DNA from: Pseudidiomarina insulisalsae
GTDB taxonomy: Bacteria; Pseudomonadota; Gammaproteobacteria; Enterobacterales; Alteromonadaceae
Direction: 5' to 3'
NCBI RefSeq assembly: GCF_003987065.1
Contig: NZ_PIPY01000002.1
Location: 62,001 to 126,000, forward strand
DNA: 64,000 nucleotides
This document shows, piece by piece, positions 1-10,877 of the stretch (its first letter is position 1; each line of letters begins with the position of its first letter). The notes beneath the pieces were generated by a model. It ran no database searches, was not told where the DNA came from, and worked only from the letters and a program-made list of their open reading frames with translations. The translations under genes were made by a program, and so were the position numbers.

Positions 1-341
1 CCTTTGTCGATATCGGCGTGCATCAGGACGGGCTGGTTCATGTCAGTGCCCTGTCATCGAACTTTGTCAGTGACCCACGCGAGGTCGTGAAAGCCGGCGA
101 TATCGTTAAAGTGAAAGTACTGGACGTCGACGTCGCCCGCAAACGCATCAGCCTGACCATGCGCCTTAATGATGAAGTGACCGCAGCCCCGGCTTCGGCT
201 CCGGCAAAAGGCGAGCGCAAGCCAAAGCCAGCGTCAGGAAAGTCAGCGAAAAACAAGCCAGCTGCGCAGAAACCACAGCCCGCTGCTAATTCAGCCATGG
301 GATCGGCCTTCGCTGAAGCCTTTGCGAAGGCAAAGAAATAG
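1..341 (+). CDS. tex: Tex-family transcription accessory protein, C-terminal end (5' truncated)
   Basis: The reading frame is already open at the window edge (codons begin at base 3), so only the last ~112 residues are present. The first ~55 residues form the end of an S1 RNA-binding domain: [18 protein letters not shown] followed by a basic strand typical of the S1 domain that closes Tex proteins. After it comes a low-complexity tail rich in Ala, Lys and Pro, as is usual at the Tex C terminus. Tex is a cytoplasmic nucleic-acid-binding protein linked to transcription. The catalytic-like core lies outside the window, so the Tex call rests on the S1 segment and tail alone; another S1 protein is possible but less likely. 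Confidence 0.8.
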   Translation, partial: FVDIGVHQDGLVHVSALSSNFVSDPREVVKAGDIVKVKVLDVDVARKRISLTMRLNDEVTAAPASAPAKGERKPKPASGKSAKNKPAAQKPQPAANSAMGSAFAEAFAKAKK

Positions 342-344
342 CAC

Positions 345-384
345 AAAAAAAACCGGCCGCCTGAGGACAACCCCAGGCGGCCGG
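345..384. terminator. Bidirectional rho-independent terminator between tex and the desaturase gene
   Basis: An 11-bp perfect stem pairs 353-363 (CCGGCCGCCTG) with 374-384. It is preceded on the plus strand by eight A residues (345-352), which become a U-run for transcripts of the minus-strand desaturase gene. It lies exactly between two convergent genes. The plus-strand side has only a weak T-rich tail, so termination should be strongest for the desaturase. Confidence 0.85.
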
Positions 385-414
385 CTACTTCTTACTACGC
401 TAACGATTCAGTCG

Positions 415-1551
415 TCAGGCAAGTTGCGGGCGACGCAGTGATGCTTTAAACGCCCGTTTGTGCTCCTCAAATGCAGCGCGCAACTCACTTACCTTGCTCT
501 GCATTTCATCCAGTTTTGGCATATGATCTGTTAATGCCTTGGCTTTGCTGTCGAGCAGCTGCTTGCGTGCCTGATAGTATTCGCGCAAGCGTAAGATCAG
601 TGCGTCATATTCATCATGCAACTTCTGTAGGGTGGTATCACAACTGATCGATGCTTTCGCTTTCGCGTTCTTAAACTGCATTTCCAGCTTTGCTTTTTCG
701 ACCTGATAGCCGTTCGTACGCTTCAGGTTTGACGTCAATCCCAACCACGAGCAGGTACGGATCAGCCATTTAGTCGGGTCGAAGTGCCACCAGCGAATAC
801 CGTTACGGTAATCGGCCGAAAAAATATGGTGGTAGTTGTGGTAACCCTCACCAAAAGTTAAGAACGCCAACACGCCGTTGTCGCGAGCAGTATTACGATC
901 GGTGTAGGTCTGCTTACCCCAGATATGCGCCAGCGAGTTAATAAAGAACGTGGTGTGGTGATTAATCACCAGTCGCGCGAAGCCGACCAGGATCACCGCG
1001 CCCCAGACATCGCCTAGCATCAGGCCAATCAATACCGGCCAGCCAATGGTTGTCAACAACGTCAGCGTTAAGTAATGGCGGTGCTGCCACATGACCACAG
1101 GATCATTCTGTAAGTCTTTAACGTTATTATAGTCGTGGTAACGCGACGCCTGGTACTCGCGCAGCATCCAGCCAATGTGTGAATACCAGAAACCGCGTTT
1201 AGCCGAATACGGGTCATGATCGTTATCGTCGACATGCTTGTGGTGCTCACGGTGGTCAGAAGACCAGTGTAAAGCACTGTTCTGTACCGCTAACGCGCCA
1301 CCTAAAGCAAATAAAACACGTAGCGACCAATGGGCATCATAAGCCCGGTGTGACCACAGGCGATGATAGCCCGCCGTAATTGAGATGCCGGCAAAAGCAA
1401 TGGTACCGATTAACGCAAACCATAGTCCGCTTGAGAAACCGTGGGTGAGACCATACCAGGGCACACCTATGGCAGCGACTGCGAAAGTAATGGCAAAAAC
1501 GAGGGTATTGAGCCAAATGATTTTTGGCTTAACAACAGAAGACTTGGACAT
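415..1551 (-). CDS. Acyl-CoA/acyl-lipid fatty acid desaturase (delta-9 type) with C-terminal coiled coil
   Basis: Integral-membrane di-iron desaturase that puts a cis double bond into saturated acyl chains using oxygen. All three histidine boxes are present: HRLWSH (residues 63-68), HREHH (100-104) and HNYHH (238-242). Two hydrophobic hairpins lie around 12-60 and 160-210. At 378 aa it is longer than the usual core: residues ~285-370 are charged and helical, predicted to be a coiled coil. The gene is divergent from fabR and shares a 186-bp control region with two palindromes, so repression by FabR when unsaturated acyl chains are plentiful is likely. A strong terminator follows it. Exact substrate (CoA, phospholipid or ACP ester) cannot be read from the sequence. 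Confidence 0.9.
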   Translation of the reverse strand: MSKSSVVKPKIIWLNTLVFAITFAVAAIGVPWYGLTHGFSSGLWFALIGTIAFAGISITAGYHRLWSHRAYDAHWSLRVLFALGGALAVQNSALHWSSDHREHHKHVDDNDHDPYSAKRGFWYSHIGWMLREYQASRYHDYNNVKDLQNDPVVMWQHRHYLTLTLLTTIGWPVLIGLMLGDVWGAVILVGFARLVINHHTTFFINSLAHIWGKQTYTDRNTARDNGVLAFLTFGEGYHNYHHIFSADYRNGIRWWHFDPTKWLIRTCSWLGLTSNLKRTNGYQVEKAKLEMQFKNAKAKASISCDTTLQKLHDEYDALILRLREYYQARKQLLDSKAKALTDHMPKLDEMQSKVSELRAAFEEHKRAFKASLRRPQLA

Positions 1552-1596
1552 ATAAAACCTACTTAATAAAACGGCATATTCGCAGCTAAAAATTTA

Positions 1597-1614
1597 AGCG
1601 AACATGTGTACGCT
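1597..1614. promoter_or_regulatory. FabR-like operator just downstream of the desaturase -10 box
   Basis: AGCGAACATGTGTACGCT is a near-perfect 18-bp palindrome. From memory it closely resembles the FabR operator of E. coli fabA/fabB (AGCG(T/A)ACA..TGT(T/A)CGCT). It covers the expected start point of the desaturase transcript, a classical repressor position. Confidence 0.7.
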
Positions 1615-1615
1615 G

Positions 1616-1644
1616 AATTTACGCATATTTACCGCCGGATGCAA
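1616..1644 (-). promoter_or_regulatory. Sigma-70 promoter of the desaturase gene
   Basis: On the minus strand TTGCAT (1639-1644) is followed by a 17-bp spacer and TAAATT (1616-1621). The FabR-like palindrome begins two bases downstream of the -10 box. Confidence 0.6.
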
Positions 1645-1669
1645 CCTTTATTTGCCTTTTCGCGATAAA

Positions 1670-1698
1670 TTGCGTGAACAGGCGTTCACTGACATAAT
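1670..1698 (+). promoter_or_regulatory. Probable fabR promoter
   Basis: TTGCGT (1670-1675), a 17-bp spacer and CATAAT (1693-1698). The -35 box is a weak match, but the spacing is ideal and the second palindrome (1673-1690) fills the spacer, which would give autoregulation. Confidence 0.45.
1673..1690. promoter_or_regulatory. DesT-like operator within the fabR promoter
   Basis: GTGAAC-AGGC-GTTCAC (1674-1689) is a perfect 6-bp inverted repeat with a 4-base centre. Read on the minus strand, AGTGAACGCCTGTTCAC resembles the Pseudomonas DesT operator as I remember it (AGTGAACG..TGTT.AC). DesT and FabR are related TetR-family fatty-acid regulators. Confidence 0.6.
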
Positions 1699-1737
1699 CG
1701 CTTTTTAAGGCAACATTTCTTGTAGGAAGTTCAAATC

Positions 1738-2361
1738 ATGGCGGGTGTAAGAGCGGCGCAAAAAGAAAAAACCCGACGCGCGTTAATTCAGGCGGCGATG
1801 AATCAGTTAAGTGCAGAGCACGGCTATGCCTCATTAAGCCTACGCGAAGTGGCCCGCGAGGCGGGTATCGCGCCGACGTCGTTCTATCGCCACTTTCAGA
1901 ATATGGAAGAACTGGGCCTGACGCTGGTTGACGAAGGCGGTCTGGCACTGCGGCAACTGCTACGCCAGTCGCGCCAGCAAATCGCGAAGGGTGGATCCAT
2001 TATTCGCTCGTCAGTCACCACCTTTATGGAGTTTGTCGCCAATAACACCGCTATTTTTCGCTTATTACTGCAGGAAAAATCCGGCAACTCACGTGAGTTT
2101 CGTCTTGCAGTGCAGCGCGAGGTTGAGCATTTTACTGCTGAGCTGGTCGACTACCTGGTGGACGAACAAAAATTTGACCGTACCATTGCCGAGTTACATG
2201 CTGATGCCATTGTTCGCATTGTCTTCAGCGCCGGTGCCGACGCGCTGGACGCTTCGCCGGCGGAACGCAAAGAACTGCTGGAAACGACGATCGCCCAGGT
2301 ACGTATTGTGGCTCGTGGTGCCGAAGCTACCCGTACATTGGCCAGGTCACAGAAATCATAA
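1738..2361 (+). CDS. fabR: TetR-family repressor of unsaturated fatty acid synthesis
   Basis: Transcriptional repressor that senses the ratio of unsaturated to saturated acyl-ACP/CoA. The N terminus ([17 protein letters not shown], then [20 protein letters not shown] at residues ~36-55) is the helix-turn-helix and is nearly identical to E. coli FabR as I know it. The ligand-binding half ([18 protein letters not shown]) also matches FabR. Length 207 aa is normal. AGGAAG lies before the ATG. The gene is divergent from a desaturase and its stop overlaps the convergent transporter gene by 35 bp. It probably controls the desaturase and itself through the two palindromes in the shared promoter region. 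Confidence 0.92.
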   Translation: MAGVRAAQKEKTRRALIQAAMNQLSAEHGYASLSLREVAREAGIAPTSFYRHFQNMEELGLTLVDEGGLALRQLLRQSRQQIAKGGSIIRSSVTTFMEFVANNTAIFRLLLQEKSGNSREFRLAVQREVEHFTAELVDYLVDEQKFDRTIAELHADAIVRIVFSAGADALDASPAERKELLETTIAQVRIVARGAEATRTLARSQKS

Positions 2362-4105
2362 TTAAGGCCACCACCGACATGACAATCGAGAGTGGCAAGC
2401 CGAGCCGCCAGTAATCGGCAAAACGATAGCCCCCCGGACCCATGACCAGAATGTTTGACTGATGCCCGATAGGCGTTAGAAACGGTAATGCAGCCCCTAA
2501 AGCCACTGCCATCAGAAACGGATCCTGCGATGCTTCCAGAGTGCCAGCCATGCTGATACCAATCGGCGCCATCAGCACTGCCGCGGCAGCATTGTTAATG
2601 ACATTCGAGAGTAGCATGGTGACCACCAGTAGCAGACCGATCGCCATCATCCCTGGCGCGTCCTGGCTGACCCACAGCGCTAAATTGGCAATAGTGTCGG
2701 CTGCACCGCTGCGCTCGAGTGCTCCACCCAAAGGAATCGTCGCGGCCAATAGCACGATAATCGGCCATTCAATATACTGATAGAGCTCACGTATCGGAAT
2801 AACATCAGCGATGACCATCAAGCCCGCTGCTAATGTGAAAGCGACCGGCACGCTGAGAAAATCAAGGGCACTCATGGTGATAGCGCCAGCAAAAATGGCA
2901 ATGGGTAAAATCAGCTGCCGTTTTTTACCCAGCCGTAAGCTACGCTGTGCCAACGGAAAGCAACCAAAACGGTTAAATACATCGTTTAAGACTTCGGCAT
3001 CACCCTGCAACAGCAGCACGTCGCCCGGCTTAAAGCGCACATCCGAGAGACTGGGCCGCAACGGCTGTCCCTCGCGGGCGACTGCCAGTACATTCACGCC
3101 AAAACGATGGCGTAAGCGCAGATCAGCGGCCGAGCGGCCGATCAGGCGTGAGTCATGCCCGACAATTCCTTCAATGACTTTAATCTCATCAGAAACCAAA
3201 AAGCGGGTATCGATTTTCTCTTCGGCATTGAGCTCAAATTTGGTTAAATCGAGGATCTCCTGCAAGGTTGCCGCGTCGGCCTCGACAATGAGCACGTCCT
3301 CCGCGCGCAAACGCAGGTACCTTGGCGGGGCGCTGATGGTTTGTTTGCCCCGTTTTAATGCCACCACGGCAAAGTTTTCTTTGATTTTCGATTCAAATTC
3401 AAACAGCGTATGCCCGACCAGGCTCGCCTCTTCAGGCAGATAAAGCTCCGTCAGGTAAGCACTGACATCATAAGGCGAACTTGAGGTGTCGCGACTTTTA
3501 CTGCGCGGCACCAGCCAGTGGGCGGTCAGCCACATGGTGATAAGGCCTGCTACCGCTACCACCAGACCCACCGGGGTAAAGTCAAAAATACCAAAGGGTT
3601 CGGCGCCATGACTGGCGCGGATATCGGAAATAATAATATTCGGCGGGGTACCGATCATGGTGATGGTGCCACCCAATAAGGAACCAAACGCCATGGGCAT
3701 TAGCATTAATGAGGCATGTCCGGCGCCATTACGCGACAACTGCAGGGCGACCGGGATCATAATCGCCATTGCCCCGGTGTTGCTGATAAAGGCGGAGACG
3801 AAGGTCGTCAGGCTGGTGAGCACAATCATTTGCAACCAGACCCGATCACCCATTTGCTTAACGCTACTGGCCATTTTATCAACCACGCCCGAGCGCCACA
3901 GTGCGTGACTTATCACCAATACCGCGGCGACCGTGATGACAGCTGGGTTACCAAACCCGGAGAAAACTTCCTGGCGCGGGATAAGGCCGACAATATAGGC
4001 GGCAAACAGCGCGCCCATTGCCACGAAGTCATAGCGCCAGCGTTCTATGACAAAAAGCACCAAAGCTGTGATTAGGATAATTCCAATCCAGATTTGATCT
4101 GCCAT
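2327..4105 (-). CDS. SLC13/CitT-ArsB superfamily permease with two TrkA-C (RCK_C) domains
   Basis: Inner-membrane, probably sodium-coupled, anion transporter of 592 aa. Both halves of the membrane domain carry the signature loops of this superfamily: SNTGAM (108-113) with GTPPNI (152-157) in the first half, and SNVINNAAA with TPIGHQSN in the second. Between them (about 205-385) lie two soluble RCK_C-type domains (for example [14 protein letters not shown] and [18 protein letters not shown]), which in this subfamily sit between the membrane halves and may sense a ligand. The substrate (dicarboxylate, sulfate or other anion) cannot be told from sequence. Its end overlaps the 3' end of fabR by 35 bp, tail to tail; nothing else links it to lipid metabolism. 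Confidence 0.85.
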   Translation of the reverse strand: MADQIWIGIILITALVLFVIERWRYDFVAMGALFAAYIVGLIPRQEVFSGFGNPAVITVAAVLVISHALWRSGVVDKMASSVKQMGDRVWLQMIVLTSLTTFVSAFISNTGAMAIMIPVALQLSRNGAGHASLMLMPMAFGSLLGGTITMIGTPPNIIISDIRASHGAEPFGIFDFTPVGLVVAVAGLITMWLTAHWLVPRSKSRDTSSSPYDVSAYLTELYLPEEASLVGHTLFEFESKIKENFAVVALKRGKQTISAPPRYLRLRAEDVLIVEADAATLQEILDLTKFELNAEEKIDTRFLVSDEIKVIEGIVGHDSRLIGRSAADLRLRHRFGVNVLAVAREGQPLRPSLSDVRFKPGDVLLLQGDAEVLNDVFNRFGCFPLAQRSLRLGKKRQLILPIAIFAGAITMSALDFLSVPVAFTLAAGLMVIADVIPIRELYQYIEWPIIVLLAATIPLGGALERSGAADTIANLALWVSQDAPGMMAIGLLLVVTMLLSNVINNAAAAVLMAPIGISMAGTLEASQDPFLMAVALGAALPFLTPIGHQSNILVMGPGGYRFADYWRLGLPLSIVMSVVALIMISVTWPMYG

Positions 4106-4216
4106 ACTTAAGGTCCCTTGTTATCCTAAGTATTGTTTAGAGTGGCCTGATTTCGTGGGAAGTCAACCGTTTTACTGCTACTATGTTGAAGAAAAATAAC
4201 ACTATAGGAGATAAAG

Positions 4217-6229
4217 ATGTTCCTTCGACTAGGTCTAACCGCACTTTGCGCGACCCTTAGTTTAGCGGCCTCGGCGCGTGATATTACGCTGCAGGAAACC
4301 GTAACCACGCAATCCATTAACAGCGTTTCGGTCAGCAACGACGGTCAGGTGGCCGCGTTTACCCGGGTCAAGCCGCGTACTCCCTATGTGGACGAAGACG
4401 GCAGCAGTTTTATTGAACTGTTAGTCGTTCGTGGCGAAAAGGACCCGGTGCCTTTTATCACCGACAAAAACAGCGTCAGTGATGTCACCATTCATGGCGA
4501 TTTCATTTATTTCACCAGCAAACGTGAAGGTGACGATCACACCAGCCTGTATAAAATCTCATTAAGTGGTGGTGAAGCGCAGAAGGTATTTAGCCATGAC
4601 AATAGCATTTACAGCTACGCCCTGAGTGCTGATGGTCGTTATCTGGCGTTCCGTGCGCGCGAAGAAGCCGACAAGGCCAAAAAAGATCTTGCCAAAAAAG
4701 GCTTTAAAGCTGAGGTCTATGAAGAACAACTTGAGTTCACGCATGCCTGGCTGGTAGATCTGAGCAACGAAGCGCCGATTGCCGCGCAAATCACTGATGA
4801 CCGTCAGGTCCATTCCATCGCGTTTCGTCCGGGCCACGAGCAGTTATTGCTACGCACCGCGCCAACGCCTTTGGTTGATGACAGCTACATGAGCAGCCAG
4901 TACGAGCTGGTCTCTTTTGCCGGTGCCCAGGAGAGTGCCTTTGAAACCGTAGGTAAGCTGGGCAAAGCCGAGTTCTCGCCGGATGGCCGCTACCTGGCGG
5001 TGATTGGTTCAGCTGATTACAATGACCCGGCTGACGGTCGCTTGTTCGTGTTTGATTTGCAGAACCAGAACACTGTTCGTGAAGTACTACCTGATTATCC
5101 GGGTCACGTGCAGGACATCGACTGGCGTCGCAACGACGAGCTGATTTATCTGGGTCATATTGGCACTGAAAGTGAAGTACGCGCGATCACCATGCAGTGG
5201 TTGGAAACGCGCACCTTGCTTGAGCCAGGTCAGGCCATCGTGGTCGATATTGAAGCAACACCCGAGCAACCAGGCGTTTACGCTCGCGCGCATCGCGCAA
5301 CCCATCCCACCGAATTATTCCGGATTGAAAACCAAAGCCTGATCCGCTTAACCAACTCTAACCCATGGCTTGACGAAATCACTATGCCGCGCCAGGAAAC
5401 CATAGAGTACGCAGCTCGTGACGGCTTAATGCTACAGGGTATTCTGGTCTATCCGACGGATTATCAGGAAGGTACCCGCTATCCGCTCATCACTGTTGTC
5501 CACGGTGGCCCTGAGTCGCATTACAGCAATGGCTGGCTGGACCGCTATGGTAGCCCGGCGAAATACGCGGCACAGCAAGATTACGTGCTATTTTTCCCTA
5601 ACTATCGTGGCAGCACGGGCCGCGGTGTTGAATTCTCAAAATTGGGGCAGAATGATTATGCCGGTAAAGAGTTCGATGACATCGTCGACGGTAAGAACCA
5701 CCTGGTCGAACTGGGACTGGTCGACACCGAAAAGGCCGGTATCACCGGTGGTTCATACGGTGGTTTTGCCTCAGCCTGGGGTGCGACAGCGCAGACTGAG
5801 CACTGGGCAGCCAGCGTGATGTTTGTTGGTATCAGCGATAATATCTCCAAGTTTGGTACCACCGATATTGCCAAGGAAATGCATGCCGTTCACGCGCGCA
5901 GCTACCCATGGGAAAAGTGGCAGTGGTACCTGGAGCGCAGCCCTATTTATCATGCCGAGAAAGCGCGTACGCCAATTCTTATTATGCATGGTAAAGAAGA
6001 TACGCGGGTGCACCCAAGCCAGTCGATGGAGCTTTATCGCTACCTGAAGACCCATGGCAACGTTCCTGTGCGGTTAGTGCTGTATCCGGGTGAAGGACAT
6101 GGCAACCGTCGTGTCGCGGCACAACTTGATTACAGTATGCGACTGATGCGCTGGATGGATACCTTCCTTAAAGAAGGCGCAGAAGAAGCTCCTGATCACG
6201 AACTCCCACATGCGGAACAACTTAAATAA
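4217..6229 (+). CDS. Exported S9 family (prolyl oligopeptidase type) serine peptidase
   Basis: Secreted peptidase of 670 aa. An N-terminal signal peptide (MFLRLGLTALCATLSLAASA) is followed by a beta-propeller of PD40/WD40-like repeats (for example FSPDGRYLAVIG) and a C-terminal alpha/beta-hydrolase domain. The catalytic triad is visible: Ser513 in GGSYGG, Asp595 in HGKEDTRVHP and His628 in PGEGHGNR. Such enzymes clip short peptides (dipeptidyl- or acylaminoacyl-peptidase type), probably in the periplasm. The start is supported by AGGAG seven bases upstream. The following GGDEF gene starts inside its last codons, suggesting a transcript and translation shared with it. Confidence 0.92.
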   Translation: MFLRLGLTALCATLSLAASARDITLQETVTTQSINSVSVSNDGQVAAFTRVKPRTPYVDEDGSSFIELLVVRGEKDPVPFITDKNSVSDVTIHGDFIYFTSKREGDDHTSLYKISLSGGEAQKVFSHDNSIYSYALSADGRYLAFRAREEADKAKKDLAKKGFKAEVYEEQLEFTHAWLVDLSNEAPIAAQITDDRQVHSIAFRPGHEQLLLRTAPTPLVDDSYMSSQYELVSFAGAQESAFETVGKLGKAEFSPDGRYLAVIGSADYNDPADGRLFVFDLQNQNTVREVLPDYPGHVQDIDWRRNDELIYLGHIGTESEVRAITMQWLETRTLLEPGQAIVVDIEATPEQPGVYARAHRATHPTELFRIENQSLIRLTNSNPWLDEITMPRQETIEYAARDGLMLQGILVYPTDYQEGTRYPLITVVHGGPESHYSNGWLDRYGSPAKYAAQQDYVLFFPNYRGSTGRGVEFSKLGQNDYAGKEFDDIVDGKNHLVELGLVDTEKAGITGGSYGGFASAWGATAQTEHWAASVMFVGISDNISKFGTTDIAKEMHAVHARSYPWEKWQWYLERSPIYHAEKARTPILIMHGKEDTRVHPSQSMELYRYLKTHGNVPVRLVLYPGEGHGNRRVAAQLDYSMRLMRWMDTFLKEGAEEAPDHELPHAEQLK

Positions 6230-7274
6230 CAATCCTCAGGACCCGCTTTACCGGCGGGTCCAATTTCTCTGGGCCCTGCTCTGGGTCATGTTCATCACGT
6301 TTTCGCTGATGGGCTTTATTAACCATTTTCTGATTGCTGAATCCGCTATTGCCGTGCTGCATTTCAGTATTGGCCTTATCAGTCTGGCACTTATCGTTTG
6401 GCATGCGCGGCGACCGCAAGATACTATTTTGATCTCCTGGCTGGTAGCGGGTGTAAACGCCGCCGTCCTGATTATTTACGTTGTTGCCGCACAGGGGCAG
6501 CATTACGCCCTGTACTGGCTGGCGATTTATCCACCCATTACTTTTTTCCTGCTGGGCCGTAAATGGGGTTACCTAACCAGTATTCTGGTCATTGGCAGTT
6601 GCCTTATTTACGTGAGTCAGGTGTCGCCACAATGGCAACCGGCGCCGTTTACGGCACGTTCACTGGCCAACATTGTCATCGCCACCGCAGCGCTACTGAT
6701 CATTTTACGTCACATCGAAAAAACCCGCTCCGAAGCATTTCAGTATCTTGAGGAGCATGGTGAACGGTTGGAATATATCGCCAGTACCGACCCACTGACT
6801 GGTCTGGTGAATCGCAGCAAACTGGATAAGGCGTTGAGTCAGGGCTTACGCAAGGCACGGCAGGAGCGCCAGGACTTTTCGGTTATTCTGCTCGATATCG
6901 ATCACTTTAAACGCATCAACGACACTTATGGTCATCAGACCGGCGACAGCATTCTGGTTGAGCTAGCACAGTTATTGCGCAGTAACACGCGCGGTTCAGA
7001 CACCCTCGGACGCTGGGGCGGCGAAGAGTTTCTACTGGTGGCAGAGGCCTGCTCGCGGCAACAGAGCAAGGTACTTGCAGAAAAGATCAGGCACGCCATC
7101 GAAGCCTATAGCTTTCACGATAATATTCACATTACCGCCAGTTTTGGCATCGCATCTTTTCAACCCGGCGACGATGAAACGACGCTGGTGCGGCGTGTCG
7201 ATAAAGCGCTGTACGCAGCCAAAGGCCAGGGCCGAAATCGTACGGTTACGGATGCCGACATCAACGCGGAATGA
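6210..7274 (+). CDS. Membrane-bound diguanylate cyclase (GGDEF)
   Basis: Makes cyclic di-GMP from two GTP. Residues 1-170 hold about six hydrophobic helices forming a membrane sensor of no recognised named type. A short helical linker (170-190) leads to the GGDEF domain, which begins STDPLTGLVNR. The active site is GGEEF (270-274) and a product-inhibition I-site, RGSD (261-264), lies five residues before it, so the enzyme should be active and feedback-controlled. Metal-binding LDIDHFKRIND is intact. The start overlaps the upstream S9 peptidase gene by 20 bp; coupling is likely, though a shorter start cannot be excluded. A bidirectional terminator follows. Confidence 0.92.
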   Translation: MRNNLNNNPQDPLYRRVQFLWALLWVMFITFSLMGFINHFLIAESAIAVLHFSIGLISLALIVWHARRPQDTILISWLVAGVNAAVLIIYVVAAQGQHYALYWLAIYPPITFFLLGRKWGYLTSILVIGSCLIYVSQVSPQWQPAPFTARSLANIVIATAALLIILRHIEKTRSEAFQYLEEHGERLEYIASTDPLTGLVNRSKLDKALSQGLRKARQERQDFSVILLDIDHFKRINDTYGHQTGDSILVELAQLLRSNTRGSDTLGRWGGEEFLLVAEACSRQQSKVLAEKIRHAIEAYSFHDNIHITASFGIASFQPGDDETTLVRRVDKALYAAKGQGRNRTVTDADINAE

Positions 7275-7300
7275 AAAAAGCCCCGCAATGCGGGGCTTCA
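7274..7300. terminator. Bidirectional terminator between the GGDEF gene and pckA
   Basis: Stem AGCCCCGC (7279-7286), loop AAT, then GCGGGGCT (7290-7297). Six A residues precede it, giving a good U-run for the minus-strand pckA transcript; the plus side is followed by a short T-poor tail. Confidence 0.85.
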
Positions 7301-7318
7301 GAATTACCAGACGAAAAC

Positions 7319-8920
7319 TTACAGTTGCGGGCCAGCCGCGACCAATGCTTTGCCTTCTTCGTTATCGGTAAACTTCTCGAAGTTCGCCACAAAACGACGG
7401 GCCAGGTCCTGCGCTTTGATGTCCCACTCCTGCACGTCTGCATAGGTGTTGCGCGGATCGAGAATTTGCATGTCTTCAACCGCTGGCAATGACGTTGGCA
7501 TCGCCAGGTTAAAGTACGGCAAGTTCAAAAATTCAGCATCTTCAATGCTACCGTCCAAAATCGCGTCAATGATGGCGCGGGTGGCTTTAATTGAAATCCG
7601 CTTGCCAGTACCGTTCCAGCCAGTATTGACCAGATAAGCTTCGGCGCCGGCAGCTTCCATACGCTTCACCAGTACTTCCGCGTACTGGGTCGGGTGCAGA
7701 CTCAGGAAGGCCGCACCAAAGCAGCTTGAAAACGTTGGCGTTGGCTCAGTAATACCACGTTCAGTACCAGCCAGCTTTGCGGTGAAGCCCGACAGGAAGT
7801 GATACTTGGTTTGCTCTTTGGTCAGCTTCGATACCGGTGGCAATACGCCAAACGCGTCGGCAGTTAGAAAGATAACTTTTTTCGCGTGACCGGCCTTCGA
7901 GACTGGTTTGACGATATTATCAATGTGGTAAATCGGGTAAGACACACGGGTATTTTCGGTTTTCGAACCGTCGTTGAAATCTACGGTACCATCTTCGAGC
8001 ACAGTGACGTTTTCTAACAGCGCGTCACGACGAATGGCATTGTAGATATCCGGCTCTGCTTCTTGCGAAAGGTTAATGGTCTTCGCGTAACAACCGCCTT
8101 CAAAGTTAAATACGCCGTCATCATCCCAGCCATGTTCATCGTCGCCGATCAACTGACGCTTCGGATCGGTAGACAGAGTTGTTTTACCTGTACCCGACAG
8201 ACCAAAGAAAATAGCCACGTCGCCATCTTTACCGACGTTGGCCGAGCAGTGCATAGAGGCGATGCCCTGCAGCGGCAAAAAGTAGTTCATCATTGAGAAC
8301 ATACCTTTTTTCATTTCGCCGCCGTACCAGGTGCCACCGATCAGCTGAATGCGCTCAGTCAGGTTAAAGGCAACAAAGTTCTCTGAGTTCAGGCCGTGCT
8401 CCTGCCACTTCGGGTTGATGCACTTCGCACCATTCATCACCACGAAGTCTGGCTTGAAGGTTTTTAACTCTTCTTCAGTGGGGCGAATAAACATGTTCTT
8501 GACGAAATGCGCTTGCCACGCAACTTCAGTGATAAAGCGCACCGACAGACGCGTGTCTTCGTTCGCGCCACAGTAGGTGTCAACCACAAACAGACGTTTA
8601 CCCGACAACTGCTCAGTAACAGTACCTTTCAGGTCAGCCCAGATAGCTGGTGAAATTGCTTTGTTATCATTTTTGCCCTGGTCGGCCCACCACAGGGTGT
8701 TTTCAGTGGTTTCGTCGCGAACAATATATTTATCTTTCGGCGAGCGACCGGTGAAAATACCGGTATCAACCGCAACTGCGCCTAGATTGGTTACGACACC
8801 TTTCTCGTAGCCTTGAAGATCGCTACGGGTTTCCTCTTCAAAGAGCAAATCATACGAAGGGTTGTGGACAATTTCAGTGACGTCTGTAATGCCATACTGG
8901 CTTAAATCCAGATCAGTCAT
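7319..8920 (-). CDS. pckA: Phosphoenolpyruvate carboxykinase (ATP)
   Basis: Cytoplasmic gluconeogenic enzyme turning oxaloacetate and ATP into phosphoenolpyruvate, CO2 and ADP. The 533-aa length is typical of the ATP-dependent family. The kinase P-loop [11 protein letters not shown] is at residues 240-250, and the metal- and substrate-binding region ([19 protein letters not shown], 195-213; [20 protein letters not shown], 257-276) is intact. AGGAG lies nine bases before the ATG. The gene is monocistronic, with coaD upstream on the same strand behind its own terminator-like hairpin. Presence of this enzyme fits growth on amino acids and organic acids. Confidence 0.97.
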   Translation of the reverse strand: MTDLDLSQYGITDVTEIVHNPSYDLLFEEETRSDLQGYEKGVVTNLGAVAVDTGIFTGRSPKDKYIVRDETTENTLWWADQGKNDNKAISPAIWADLKGTVTEQLSGKRLFVVDTYCGANEDTRLSVRFITEVAWQAHFVKNMFIRPTEEELKTFKPDFVVMNGAKCINPKWQEHGLNSENFVAFNLTERIQLIGGTWYGGEMKKGMFSMMNYFLPLQGIASMHCSANVGKDGDVAIFFGLSGTGKTTLSTDPKRQLIGDDEHGWDDDGVFNFEGGCYAKTINLSQEAEPDIYNAIRRDALLENVTVLEDGTVDFNDGSKTENTRVSYPIYHIDNIVKPVSKAGHAKKVIFLTADAFGVLPPVSKLTKEQTKYHFLSGFTAKLAGTERGITEPTPTFSSCFGAAFLSLHPTQYAEVLVKRMEAAGAEAYLVNTGWNGTGKRISIKATRAIIDAILDGSIEDAEFLNLPYFNLAMPTSLPAVEDMQILDPRNTYADVQEWDIKAQDLARRFVANFEKFTDNEEGKALVAAGPQL

Positions 8921-9009
8921 GTGGTGGACTCCTGCGGGTCTGGTCTGAGCAAAAATAATTAAGAAACGAAAACGGGCGGCGATTTTAACTTGAAATCTAT
9001 AAAATTGGT

Positions 9010-9031
9010 AGCCTAAGCCGAGGCTTAGGCT
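9010..9031 (-). terminator. Probable terminator of coaD
   Basis: Perfect 10-bp inverted repeat AGCCTAAGCC-GA-GGCTTAGGCT, 18 bases past the coaD stop on the minus strand. The downstream tract (ACCAATTTTATAG) is only moderately T-rich, so efficiency is uncertain. Confidence 0.5.
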
Positions 9032-9048
9032 CTAACTTAACGGTTTGT

Positions 9049-10850
<1,802 letters not shown>

Positions 10851-10877
10851 TTCGCTGGTTGATTGCGGAGGAAGCTG

